From Streptomyces sp. XD-27 (GTDB lineage: Bacteria; Actinomycetota; Actinomycetes; Streptomycetales; Streptomycetaceae), in the NCBI RefSeq assembly GCF_030553055.1, contig NZ_CP130713.1, positions 7,485,391 through 7,549,390 of the forward strand: 64,000 nt of DNA, in the 5' to 3' direction. Each line of letters opens with the position of its first letter. Within the stretch, counting starts at the first letter, position 1. The notes under the pieces are model-generated. The model was not told the DNA's origin and did no database searches. It was given only the letters and a program-made list of their open reading frames with translations. This document shows positions 19,567 through 28,710 of the stretch, in pieces. The translations under genes and the position numbers were made by a program.

Positions 19567-20595
19567 ATGCTGAAGCTGCAGTTGCGCGACGAGGACATTG
19601 TCGCGATCGAGAAGATCACCGTGGAGGTCGCGGGGCGCTTCTCGTCCATCGAGGATCCCGCCCTGCACCAGGCCGCCCAGGTCTACGCGCACGAGTTGCC
19701 CCGCGGACTACGGACGGCGCTGGTCGACTTCAAGCTGACCGAGCCGTCGGGCGTGGTGGTCGTGTCCGGACTGCCGGTCGACGACGCGGCGCTCGGGCCC
19801 ACCCCACCGGACTGGCGCGACAAGGCCGCGCCGGACGCGACGCTGCGCCTCGACATCCCGTTCCTGCTCATCGGCTGCCTGCTCGGCGAGCCGATCGGCT
19901 GGGCCACCCAGCAGGATGGGCGGGTCATGCACGACATCTTCCCGATACGTGCCCACGAACACGGCCAGATCGGCTGGGGAAGCGCGGAGACACTCGCCTG
20001 GCACACCGAGGACGCCTTCCATCCCCTGCGCACCGATTACCTGGGCCTCATGTGCCTTCGCAATCCCGATGGGGTGGAGACGACCTTCGCCGACATCGCC
20101 GACGTGCAGCTCGACGACGTGACGCGCGAGGCCCTGGCGGAGGAGCGTTTCAAGATCCTGCCGGACGACTCGCACCGTCCGCAGAACCAGGTCGCGGGCG
20201 GCCAGGAGGATCCCGAAGTGGCCGAGCTCATGAGGCGCAGCGCCGAGCGGGTGGACAGCGCCCTGCTGTCCCCCGAGCCGGTCGCGGTTCTCTTCGGCTC
20301 GCCGAAGGACCCGTACGTCCGGCTGGACCCCTATTACATGCGGGGTGTGCAGGGTGAACGCGAGCAGCGGGCACTGGATGAGATCGGCGAGGCCCTGGAC
20401 AGCGCGATGGGCGGAGTAGCCCTGACTCCCGGCGATATTGCTTTCATCGACAACTACCGCGTGGTGCATGGCCGTAAGCCCTTCCAGGCGCGTTTCGACG
20501 GCACCGACCGTTGGCTGCGTCGGCTGAATATCACCCGTGATCTGCGCAAGTCCCGGCACACGCGGTTGTCGCCGGAGTCGCGGGTCATCTACTAA
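19567..20595 (+). CDS. mppO: MppO/VioC-like Fe(II)/2-oxoglutarate beta-hydroxylase
   Basis: Clavaminate-synthase-like dioxygenase, 342 residues, related to VioC (arginine 3-hydroxylase), AsnO and MppO (enduracididine beta-hydroxylase). The iron ligands are visible: H146 and E148 in AWHTEDAF and H301 in YRVVHGRKPF, with the 2-oxoglutarate-binding Arg in DRWLRRLNITRD. The N-terminal and core segments (PSGVVVVSGLP, GWATQQDGR, DIFPIR, GSAETLAWHTEDAFHP, LRTDYLGLMCLRN) are shared by this subfamily. GGAGGAAG precedes the ATG. Given MppP, MppQ and MppR homologues in the same cluster, beta-hydroxylation of L-enduracididine is the most economical role; arginine remains an alternative substrate. Last recognisable gene of the cluster. 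Confidence 0.9.
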   Translation: MLKLQLRDEDIVAIEKITVEVAGRFSSIEDPALHQAAQVYAHELPRGLRTALVDFKLTEPSGVVVVSGLPVDDAALGPTPPDWRDKAAPDATLRLDIPFLLIGCLLGEPIGWATQQDGRVMHDIFPIRAHEHGQIGWGSAETLAWHTEDAFHPLRTDYLGLMCLRNPDGVETTFADIADVQLDDVTREALAEERFKILPDDSHRPQNQVAGGQEDPEVAELMRRSAERVDSALLSPEPVAVLFGSPKDPYVRLDPYYMRGVQGEREQRALDEIGEALDSAMGGVALTPGDIAFIDNYRVVHGRKPFQARFDGTDRWLRRLNITRDLRKSRHTRLSPESRVIY

Positions 20596-20784
20596 GCATC
20601 TTCAGCGGGCCCACTGACCGGGTGACGGGCTCGGGCACGTAGTAGATGAGTCCTTCGGGCAGTGGTTCGAAATGTCTGACGTCTCAACCTTGCACTCGGA
20701 GGCCTCGTTGCTCATGGGCGGCTGGCGGCCGCCAGGGCTTGGATGATGCGTGGGAGGCGATGTGCGCGCTGCGCCGCACGTGGG

Positions 20785-21824
20785 TCATCCGGTGGCGTCG
20801 TCGGGTTCCCAGTCGATGGTGCGGCGGTATTCGGGGTGGTTTTTGTCCATCTGGATGGCGGCGTGGATGGGTAGGGGGTGGCGGGTGCGGTGTTCCCAGG
20901 CCAGGGCGTGGTTGCACAGCCTCGCTGTGGTCAGGGCGTAGGGGAGGACGTCCTCGCCGTCGGGGTGGTGGATGATGGCGATCTCGGTGGCGGTGAGGTT
21001 GTACCAGGTCTCGGCCTGCTCCTCGTTGTCGGTGCACAGCCAACGCCCGTGTTCTCCACCTGGCTGCGCCACCGCCGCCACAAGGACGTCAGCACGCTTG
21101 CGGCCTCGGTCGGCGTACCCAGGAGAGCGAAATCGGGGTGGTCGGCTGGGACGTCCGGTTCCTGCATGACGGACACCGCTGCGGCCAGGACGAGAGAGTC
21201 CGGGGCGACCAGCCGCCCGGCTTGGGCGCGCAGCACCTGAAGGTGATCGGACTTGCGTCGCACCCTCGGGCCGGCCCAGGGCCTCAGCCAGGGGAACAGG
21301 TCCAGGCCGTGATGCACGCGATGAAGACTGGCCAGCGCCTCGAGCCATTCGGCGAAGACCATCTCACGCACGTGGCGGGCTTCCTGTAGTTCCTCCCAGT
21401 TCTCAACCTCAACCTCGGCCTCGTCCTCACCGTCGACGCAGACACTCTCCTCGCTGCCCGAGAAGGTGTGGAAGAGCACGGATGCCGCTTCACCCACCTC
21501 TGCATCGTCGAATTTGTCCTCGTCCGCCTGGCAGTGGCGGTCCAACTCATACAGCAGCCCCAGTCCGGTGACCGCGTCCAGGAAAACGGCGAGCCCCGTC
21601 CCGGGGCGCGCCCAGGAGCCGTATGACGCGCACTGGGTACACAGCCTGCCGACCGTCGAGGTGCCCGGCAGCACCTCCCGCTTCGTGGCACGGGCGGAAC
21701 GCAGGTACGAACAGGAGGACTTGGAGTGCAGCTTCGCTTCCTTGCCCTGCGCCGACCACACGGTGACACAGGCACCCTCGAACGGACCGAGCGGCACATC
21801 CGGCGTCAGCAGACCGTACGTCAT
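20785..21824 (-). CDS. Hypothetical protein (one frameshift)
   Basis: Protein of about 346 residues with no family I recognise. ATG at 21824 has a strong AGGGGGAGG upstream. The N-terminal part contains CAYLRSARATK-like and LCTQCASYG segments (a possible Cys pair), a highly acidic stretch rich in Glu/Asp (DGEDEAEVEVENWEE), and LFPWLRPWAGPR. The frame breaks near 21047 (QVENTG) and continues in another frame as RWLCTDNEEQAETWYNLTATEIAIIHHP through EYRRTIDWEPDDATG to 20785. The 1,040-nt length is 3n+2, consistent with one missing base. It lies 190 nt beyond the biosynthetic cluster and reads toward it; no functional link is evident. Confidence 0.6.
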
Positions 21825-22425
21825 ACAACCTCCCCCTGATCGTGGCCTGAGCCTAGCTGTGGCCACTGACATCGACGCCCGACTTCGGGCGACCGGCTCC
21901 CCGCAGAACGGCCACGCTGCAGGAGGCCGGACGGCGCGGTCTCGTGTCAGGATCGCCTGACCGTCGCCGGCTGTTTGGAACGGTGCCCGGGCGCTCTGGG
22001 AGACGCATGGTTGCCGACCGAGAGGAGTGGGACCTGGTGGAGAAGAAAAGGTCTCGAGGGGCGCGGCACACGACACGGAATGTCGGACGGCGGAAGGCCT
22101 TTCAAGGGGCCCATGAGCGCCGATGAGGATCGCGACGCCCGCGACGAGGACGCCCGTCGCCGGCAGAACAGGTACTGGGGCGATCGGTGTCATGACTGCT
22201 GTGGTCGCGTTCGGTCTTTTCCTGATCTCCATTTACGAGGACCCCAGCCCGGTCCGCGGCACCGGTCAGGAAAAAGGCCCTTGCTGAACACGCCTGCCAC
22301 TCAGCCGTCCCTGACCCTGGGCACGCGCACAAGGGCGCTGTCGGAGGCCGCAGTCGCGGAGCAGTGCAGAGGCCAGACATCTCCTCGCTTGCGAACTGCA
22401 GGGTTACCCTATCTGCGGAAGCAAG
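21825..22425. other. Intergenic stretch without a supported gene
   Basis: About 600 nt. Overlapping open frames exist on both strands, but none has a ribosome-binding site with protein-like composition. A minus-strand frame from 22232 has one hydrophobic stretch (VPVLPATGVLVAGVAILIG) that could be a small membrane protein, not strong enough to call. The upstream region of the gene at 21824 lies here. Confidence 0.4.
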
Positions 22426-23340
22426 TCATGCGGGGGACGCGGCGGTCGCTTCCTCGTTCTCCCTGATGGTCCGGCCCTGGTCGTCCTTCCATTCTGTTCG
22501 GCCGTTCTTGCTGCCGCCGGCCAGGACGCTGGCAGCACTGGAGGGACTGTCGAAGATGAAGGTCCTGGACAGCCGGTACTGCTGGTCGTTCACACTCACC
22601 AGAACGCCTTCAGCGATGAGCTCCTCGCGGATCCTCGCGTAGCCCGGAACCATCACCTTGGTCTCCTTGCGCGCCAAGGCGCCCGCGAGGACGGCGAACC
22701 CCCGTGAGTCGCTGTACCCCTCGGCTTCGGTCAGCTGGGTTCTCAAGCGGTAGCGCTTACCCGCGATCTGAGCCTGATCGTTCTTCGTCACCTGCGCCGC
22801 CGCAGACGCATCCGGCTCATCGTAGATCTCGAAGGCCGTGACTCCCAGAAGGGGAAGCAGGATCAGCGCCTCGTCGAGGTAGGCCTCCATGTCCGAGGTC
22901 TCCGGCTCGGACAGCCTGCCCAGAGCGGCCGGATTGGTCGCGTTCTCGACCATCGCGATCTGCGCTGCCTGGGCCATGGCGATCAGACGCGCTTCCAGAT
23001 ACCTGATGTGCGCCTTGTTCAGGGAGTCATCCTTCGTCGTCAGAACAAAAGCGCTGGACCAGAAGTCCTTCTCCCTGACGTGCGTATCGAGCCGGGTCCG
23101 CACCTCCTCGCCCTCACCGACGTAGATTCTCACGGGCCGCACTCCCTGCGGATCTGCCCCCACCAGCACGTAGGCACCGGAGCGCTGGAGCTCCGCGCGG
23201 TGGCGAGCCCGGTCATAGTCGGAGCGCGAGAAACTCAGGCAGCAACCAGTCCAGCCGATGCGTTCCACCAGCCTCATCCCCTGAGGCGTCCCATCGATGA
23301 GGAAGATCCGGATACTGGCACCACGCTGCTGAGCAGTCAT
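22426..23340 (-). CDS. GIY-YIG nuclease-domain protein with DUF4357
   Basis: 304-residue protein. The first half holds a GIY-YIG-type domain: YVLVGADPQGVRPVRIYVGEGEEVRTRLDTH with a downstream conserved Arg and a Glu in IRYLEARLI. The C-terminal FIFDSPSSAASVLAGGSKNGRTEW is the DUF4357 signature. Proteins of this layout are widespread in bacterial accessory islands and are often annotated as DUF4357-containing; a DNA-processing or restriction-like role is possible but unproven. ATG at 23340 has no strong ribosome site. It sits just downstream of the HNH gene, both on the minus strand. Confidence 0.8.
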   Translation of the reverse strand: MTAQQRGASIRIFLIDGTPQGMRLVERIGWTGCCLSFSRSDYDRARHRAELQRSGAYVLVGADPQGVRPVRIYVGEGEEVRTRLDTHVREKDFWSSAFVLTTKDDSLNKAHIRYLEARLIAMAQAAQIAMVENATNPAALGRLSEPETSDMEAYLDEALILLPLLGVTAFEIYDEPDASAAAQVTKNDQAQIAGKRYRLRTQLTEAEGYSDSRGFAVLAGALARKETKVMVPGYARIREELIAEGVLVSVNDQQYRLSRTFIFDSPSSAASVLAGGSKNGRTEWKDDQGRTIRENEEATAASPA

Positions 23341-23419
23341 TACGTCCCTGCCGTAGAGAAGCTGCGGAGTCCGCCTGGAAGAGCAGACCACCGCCGAGCA
23401 TGTTCGAATGGAGAGAAGA

Positions 23420-23701
23420 TCATAGGGCGGTAAGCGTGGCAAACGGCTTGCGGTAGCGCGGCGCCTTCTTTCCGAGCCGCCATTCCGTGATCGTCTGGTC
23501 TCCCTTGGCCAGGTTGCAGTCAGCACAGGCCGGCACCAAGTTCCCGATCCCGTCCGTCCCGCCCCGGGAAATGGGCAGCACGTGCTCCTGATGCAAAGAC
23601 GCAGAGGACTCGCCACAGTAGGCGCACGCCCTCCCATACCGGTCCCACAGCCGGGCCACATCACGCACCGACACATCGTACCGCCGGGTAGCGGCCAGCA
23701 T
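23420..23701 (-). CDS. HNH endonuclease
   Basis: Small HNH nuclease, 93 residues. The zinc-binding CAYCGES...CADC pairs, the catalytic HQEHVLPISRGG, GNLVPACADCNLAKG and the trailing KK segment form a complete HNH fold. The ATG at 23701 lies in a frame that runs in from an IS110 transposase remnant upstream without a stop (DALGRRAM-LAATRRYDVSV). The junction of mobile remnant and gene is therefore in frame, and the original N-terminus may have been replaced. Confidence 0.82.
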   Translation of the reverse strand: MLAATRRYDVSVRDVARLWDRYGRACAYCGESSASLHQEHVLPISRGGTDGIGNLVPACADCNLAKGDQTITEWRLGKKAPRYRKPFATLTAL

Positions 23702-23954
23702 CGCCCGTCGGCCGAGCGCGTCCTCGACCAGGGGCGGCTGGTGGGCCCGTTCGGCGCGGAAGACCTCACGCAGCCGTTCGGCCTCGTCCTCGACGCCGCG
23801 CTGGCGGCCGGCGCGCTTGAGCGCCGCGCACAGCTGTGCGCGCGTCAGCCGGGCGGCCCGGGCCGACGTCGGGGCCGTTCGGAGGAGTTCGCGGGCTTCG
23901 CGGCGGCACAGACCGTTCCGCCAGGGCGCGAAGGCGGCCAGGGCGGCCGGGTAG
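23702..23954 (-). pseudogene. IS110-family transposase remnant, 3' exon side
   Basis: Minus-strand frame reading YPAALAAFAPWRNGLCRREA, ELLRTAPTSARAARLT, LCAALKRAGRQRGV and RLREVFRAERAHQPPLVEDALG. This is the middle of an IS110 (IS116/IS902-type) transposase. It stops matching at the HNH gene, so the C-terminal domain is gone. The matching 5' stub (RSLLREY, 26497 to about 26520) lies on the other side of the group II intron, next to the phosphotransferase gene, so both ends of the IS are lost. Confidence 0.75.
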
Positions 23955-26496
23955 TCGGGTAGCGGCAGTCCGTTGCCGGACTGCCGCCCCTAAGAACCGT
24001 ACGTGCGGGTTACCTCGCATACGGCTCAAGCAGTCCCTTCGGCTGCATTTCTGAGTCCCAGATCGGGACGGATGGTGCTCTTGGGGAACCGGCGCCCGTC
24101 GCCTGGGTGGTGCAGACGGTGGCATTCGGCGTGTACGAGACGCAAATTCTTCGGGTCGTCGCTACCGCCATGTCGCCGATATACTAGGTGGTCTTCGTGT
24201 AGCCGGTGTCGCATGGCTTCGAACCAGTCCACCCAGTCCCGCACATTGTCGGGTTCGTACTCGGCTCCAGCGATGAGATCCTTGCGGCATAGCGGGCAGA
24301 TTCCGTGTTGCCGTGCCGCCAGGGCCACCTTGGTGATGGTCATGTGCGGCTGGACTCTCTTCTTTCGGCGGTTCTTCCAGTAGTCGTTGAGGTTCGGATC
24401 ATCCGGTGATGCCGAGCCCTTGACCATGGAGTGTCGGACGATCTTGGTCCGTGAGAACTTGAGCAGTTTGGCCCCGCTCCGCGGGTCCATGAACTGCCAC
24501 TTGCTCCCTCGTCCCTTCTTCCCGTAATACCGGCGAGCTTTCCAGCGTTCCGGTTTATGCGGGTGCGTCCGGCTGACCCACCGCCAGGTTCGATTCCAAA
24601 GGAAGGAATCCAGGCGGCTGAAGGTCTTGCTGGACGCTCCGATCCGAAAGTACGTCGACCAACCCCGGATGAAGGGATTGAGTCGCGATACGACTGCGGC
24701 CGCGTTGGCCCCGTACAGGTCCCTCACGTCGGACTTCAGTCGCTTCCGGGCTCTCTCAATGGAGTCCTTGCTGGGTTGCGTCAGCGTGACGGGCTTCTTC
24801 CCTTCCCTCACGTGTCGCCGAATGTTGAAGCCGAGAAAGTCGAAGCCCTCTGTCAGGTGCCTGATTTTAGTCTTCTCCTCGTTGAACCTGAGTCCTCTCG
24901 GTTTCAGCCATTCTTCCAGTTTGGCCTTTACCTGGTGCGCTTCCTCCTTCGTGTGACACATCACGACGAAGTCATCGGCGTATCTCACCAAGATAGGAGT
25001 GCCTTTGCGGGCCTCCCCCCTCGGGAAGTACCTGCATCCGGCTGCTTCCTCCATACCGTGAAGGGCAATGTTGAGCAGGAGCGGGCTGATCACTCCGCCT
25101 TGAGGGGTTCCCTCTTCGGTACGAGCGAGTTTTCCGCTCTCCAGGACGCCTGCCTTGAGCCAACCCCGGATCAGCCCCCTTCCAGGGGAATCCCCGAGTG
25201 CTTTGAGCAATGTGGCGTGGTCAATCCGGTCGAACGCCGCTTCAAGGTCGGCGTCGAGCACCCACTGCCTAGCAGGGGGTGAGCCGTTGCCACCTGTCGC
25301 GACGTTGTGCAGCGCCGTAATCGCATCGTGCGCGCTCCGCCCAGGGCGGAAACCGTATGACCTCTTCTCGAACCTGACTTCCCACTGGGGCTCCAACGCG
25401 TTCTTGACCCGAGCTTGCATCGCCCGGTCGGTGATCGTTAGAATCCCCAGAGATCTCTGCTTCCCATTCGCCTTCGGGATGTACACACGCCTGACCGGCT
25501 GAGCGCACCAGGGTTCGGTCGAGTCGTGAATCCGGCTCGCCAGTTCCTGTCGCGCTGACGGCGAGAGAGCCCTCTCCCCGTCAACCCCAGCGGTCTTGCG
25601 CCCCTTGCTGACCTGCGTCACTTTGCGCACGCTCACCAGCGTGTGCTGTAGCTCCGCAGCATCAACTTCGACAGGTTTTTGACCTGCCGGTGATCACCTT
25701 CACTTGCAGCCCGGAAGATCCGTTGCCTCAGCCGTCTTACGTTCTCATTGGCGCGGCCCCAGTCAATCTGGGACCATTCCAGTTCTACGCCCTTCGGTCC
25801 GTTCACCGCGAGTACGGCACTGTTAGCCTCATCGACCATCTCAGCCCCCTCCGTGTCTAACATGTCCGAAAGTTCTTACGGCCTTGCTTCTTCATTTCCG
25901 GGGTCCACCAGGCTCACGTCAGCGACCTTTCGGCCCATCGATTGATTACGATGTATCCGGCCAGTTATACCGACAGGGCGGCAACCCTCGACGTCGGCTT
26001 TCCTGTTGCCTTTCGGCGTGCCGGCCTTTGCTTCTTGAGCCTTCCTGTTCCCGCTGTCCCATCGGTCTGCCTTACGACTTCCCTACCCGTCACGGGGAGG
26101 ACATCGGGGTTTCCGTGTTCCGCATGTTGTAGATACGACCGGGGCGGATGCCCCCTTTGCCCCGAGATCAGGGTGTGCCAGACACGAGCGAGTATCACCC
26201 GCGCCCCTTTCGCCATCTCAGGCGTGATCTTGTCATCCGCCGTTTACATTCCCATCTGACGCGGATTGCTTCTTACGAGGCTTTACAACGGGGGTTCGTC
26301 TCCTCATCCTTCCGATCTTCCCCTCGCCTGTACTAGACCGATGGGCGGTCTCGCCTTGGGCTTTCCGGCCTGCTCTCCACCGGCGGATTACTCCTCCCGC
26401 AGTCGGCCGTGGGGACCGGGCTTGCACACCGCCCGGAATCGGTAACTCCTTTCTGCCTTATACCGATTGCTACAAACAAGCGACTTCACGTCGCAC
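23955..26496 (-). mobile_element. Group II intron inserted in an IS110 transposase remnant
   Basis: Retroelement RNA of about 2.54 kb encoding a reverse transcriptase. The inferred 5' end at 26496 reads GTGCGAC, matching the bacterial group II GUGYG consensus. Near the 3' end (about 23989-24029) is a domain V sequence, GAGCCGTATGCGAGG with its complement CCGCACGTACGGTTC. A domain VI hairpin (GGCAGTCCG-GCAA-CGGACTGCC) and the 3' terminus CTACCCGAC at 23955 follow. Removing this segment joins RSLLREY to YPAALAAF in frame, restoring an IS110 transposase sequence, which supports both boundaries. IBS/EBS pairing was not checked. Confidence 0.85.
24026..25863 (-). CDS. ltrA: Group II intron reverse transcriptase/maturase with HNH domain (frameshifted)
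   Basis: Intron-encoded protein of about 612 residues: N-terminal RT domain (VELEWSQIDWGRANENVRRL), fingers/palm with WVLDADLEAAFDRID and the catalytic YADDFVV, maturase domain (FIRGWSTYFRIG, WRWVSRTHPHK) and C-terminal HNH endonuclease (CPLCRKDL ... HEDHLVYRRHGGSDDPKNLRLVH). The frame breaks near 25645: LMLRSYS continues out of frame to a stop, while VSVRKVTQVSKGRKTAGVDG resumes. The length is 3n+2, so one missing base (an A in AGCACACG) explains it. With that repair it would be full length and active-looking; as read, the N-terminus is disconnected. Retrohoming ability depends on which is true. Confidence 0.9.
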
Positions 26497-26529
26497 GTAC
26501 TCGCGGAGCAGGGATCTGACCGGTGCGCC

Positions 26530-27393
26530 TCAGCGGTAGTCGGCCAGGCCATCCGCGAGTTCTTCTTCGTCGCCGTCGCGGATAGCGTAGAGGGCTTGCT
26601 GCAGTGCGAATGTGCCGCGGATCGCGGCGATGCGGGTGAAGAGTCCGTGGTTTGACCAGCTGCCCAGGGCGAGCACCCGCTCCAGGAGCTCAGGGCCGTA
26701 GCTGGCGCCGATGGCTGCGAGGTCCTGGGCCGGGTCGCTGAGTGTGACATCGTCCCAGTCGAGTACTCCGGAGAGGTGCGGCAGGCCGTGCGTCCACTCC
26801 CACAGGACGTTTTCGGCACCGAGGTCGCCATGCACCACTGCTCGGGTGAGGTGGGGAAGGCTGTCGAGTGCTGTGAGTTCCCGCTCGGCCCGTAGGCGTC
26901 CGCTGTCGGACATGAGCTGGAACAGCTCCGCGCGCACGTTCTTGGCGAACCGCCGCCACTGGCCTTCTGCTGCCTGAGGGAGAACTGCTCGTACCGTCTC
27001 GTCGGTGCCAGCACGGGCCAGACCGGACAGAAGTGTGGCGTACTGCGCCGCCACGGTGTCGACCACTTGGGCATCGTTGAGTGCGTCGGTCTCCAGCGGT
27101 TCCCCGGGAATGCGGCTGAGTACCAGGAACGGTGCCTCGTCGGTGCCGTGGGCGGCGCCCTGGAGCAGCGGTTCAGGTGTGCGGAAGCCGAGGTCGAGTC
27201 CGGCGAGTGCGTGTAGTGCGGCCACCCGCTCGGGCAACCGGGCGGCCGCTGCCCGGGTGCGAGGCAGGCACACGACGCGGTCTGAGCCAATGACCACGAC
27301 GTGGAATTGCCCCTGACGTACTGCAAGGTCGTCCGGCTTGTCGTCGGGCAGCAGACGGCTCAGCAGAGCGCGATGCGTCGTACGGATGCTCAC
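26530..27393 (-). CDS. Aminoglycoside phosphotransferase (APH) family protein
   Basis: Kinase-like phosphotransferase, 287 residues. Key motifs: N-lobe GQFHVVVIGSDRVVCLPR (the ATP-binding Lys is not obvious), catalytic VVHGDLGAENVLW (Brenner-type HxDxxxxN) and the Mg-binding GVLDWDDVTLSDPAQDLAAI. The GTG start at 27393 (VSIRTTHRALL) follows AGAGGA; the ATG at 27435 adds an unsupported 14 residues. It could confer resistance to an aminoglycoside or phosphorylate another small molecule; substrates are not predictable. It lies between an IS630 transposase and the IS110 remnant, suggesting it travelled with mobile DNA. Confidence 0.85.
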   Translation of the reverse strand: MSIRTTHRALLSRLLPDDKPDDLAVRQGQFHVVVIGSDRVVCLPRTRAAAARLPERVAALHALAGLDLGFRTPEPLLQGAAHGTDEAPFLVLSRIPGEPLETDALNDAQVVDTVAAQYATLLSGLARAGTDETVRAVLPQAAEGQWRRFAKNVRAELFQLMSDSGRLRAERELTALDSLPHLTRAVVHGDLGAENVLWEWTHGLPHLSGVLDWDDVTLSDPAQDLAAIGASYGPELLERVLALGSWSNHGLFTRIAAIRGTFALQQALYAIRDGDEEELADGLADYR

Positions 27394-27444
27394 GAGTGTC
27401 CTCTGGATCCTTCGATGGTCGGAGGCAATGTGCACGAAGTGCTA

Positions 27445-28566
27445 TCAGGCCGCGCCAGCGAACGGGCGTCCGCCCCAGCGAATGCCCTTCTCGCTGCGGA
27501 TGCGGGCCCGTTCTCGGCGTTGAGCGGCCAGGACATCGGGATGGCGCGCGTTGGCGTTGCGCCATCGCAGATAGGCGTGCAGGGCCTGGGTCCGTGCGGG
27601 GTGGCTGCGGTGGTTTGAGTTGGCCAGGGTGAACTGCCGCAGCGGGCCGAAGTGGGCCTCGACCGGGTTGGCCCAGGAGGTGTAGGTCGGGGTGAAGCAC
27701 AGCTCGACTTTGTTCTTCTTCGCCCAGCGGCGGATGTCCGCGCCGGTGTGGGAGGAGAGGTTGTCCAGGATGATGTAGATCGGGGCTCCGTCGGGCCGGG
27801 CGGCACGGATCGACTTCAGCGCGGCCAGGGTGTTGGCGGTGCCCTTGCGGCGCCGGTTGACGCCCCACAGCCGGTCGTCGCCCACGGAGTAGCAGCCGTG
27901 GAAGTAGGTGACACCGTGGGTGCGGTGGTAGGTCGCCGGCAGGCGGTCGGGCTTGCCCTGCTTCGCCCAGCAGGAGCCCGCGGTGGGCCGGATCCCCAGC
28001 GGCCCGAACTCGTCGAAGGCGAAGACCCGGTCCGGGAAGTGCTGCAGGACGCGCTCGATCCGGTTGAGCTTGGCGTCGCGTTCGGGGTCGGGGGACTCCT
28101 TCCAGGTCTTGGTGCGCTGGAAGGTGATGCCGCGGCGGCGGAGCAGGCACCGTAAGGCTTCGCGGCCGATGCGGATGACGCGTCCGTGCACGCGGCGCAG
28201 GTAGGCGGCGAGTTTGCGGATCGACCAGCGGGTGAAGGGCTGGCCGAGTTTGGTGGGGCGGGTGGTGGCCGTCTGGATGACGAAATCTTCGTCGTCAGGG
28301 GTGAGCAGGCGGGGACGGCCTCCCGCCCATTGAGGGTCCAGGCAGGCCAGGCCGATCTCGTTGAACCGGTGGATCACCTCCCGCACCGTGTCCTCGTCGG
28401 CCTGGACCAGCTGGGCGATCACCGGTACACGGTTTCCGCCGGCGGACGCGAGCAGCATCATCGCCCGGCGATAGCGCACTGAGCTGGTGCTGCCCCGGCG
28501 CGCGATCTGCTGCAGTTTCTGCCCTTCCTGGTCGGTCAGTCTGCGCACCCGCACAGGCTCGGCCAC
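27445..28566 (-). CDS. IS630-family transposase
   Basis: Full-length DDE transposase, 373 residues. It has an N-terminal HTH region (RRGSTSSVRYRRAMMLLASAGG, ADEDTVREVIHRFNEIGL) and a DDE core: FAFDEFGPLGIRP, YIILDNLSSHTGADIRRWA and WANPVEAHFGPLRQ. The sequence begins with the usual family start AEPVRVRRLTDQEGQ, so GTG 28566 is chosen over the upstream in-frame start at 28623. No frameshift is visible, so it may be active. I did not find convincing terminal repeats. Confidence 0.9.
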   Translation of the reverse strand: MAEPVRVRRLTDQEGQKLQQIARRGSTSSVRYRRAMMLLASAGGNRVPVIAQLVQADEDTVREVIHRFNEIGLACLDPQWAGGRPRLLTPDDEDFVIQTATTRPTKLGQPFTRWSIRKLAAYLRRVHGRVIRIGREALRCLLRRRGITFQRTKTWKESPDPERDAKLNRIERVLQHFPDRVFAFDEFGPLGIRPTAGSCWAKQGKPDRLPATYHRTHGVTYFHGCYSVGDDRLWGVNRRRKGTANTLAALKSIRAARPDGAPIYIILDNLSSHTGADIRRWAKKNKVELCFTPTYTSWANPVEAHFGPLRQFTLANSNHRSHPARTQALHAYLRWRNANARHPDVLAAQRRERARIRSEKGIRWGGRPFAGAA

Positions 28567-28650
28567 CACACCTCCAGCGATCGGAACGGACGTTACCGCC
28601 CATCCAACCGCTCCAACTACCAACCTGGCGAACCTATTCGGTCACTGCAC

Positions 28651-28687
28651 TAACGAGCTCGTGCATGGTTGGAGGTGAGGCGTCGAG
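28651..28687 (+). repeat. Left terminal inverted repeat of IS5-family element
   Basis: 37 bp, exact reverse complement of 29668-29704. Begins TAACGAGCTCGTGCATGG; contains the internal palindrome ACGAGCTCGT. Confidence 0.95.
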
Positions 28688-28710
28688 CTCTGATCGTTGA
28701 TCATGGTTGT

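Noticed and set aside
20583..20650. Inverted ATCTACTA / TAGTAGAT repeat after the hydroxylase as a terminator
   Set aside because: The arms are only 8 bp and about 45 nt apart, with no compact loop or U-tract; too weak to call.
28567..28650. Terminal repeat of the IS630 element
   Set aside because: No matching inverted copy found beyond the other end of the transposase gene at 27445.
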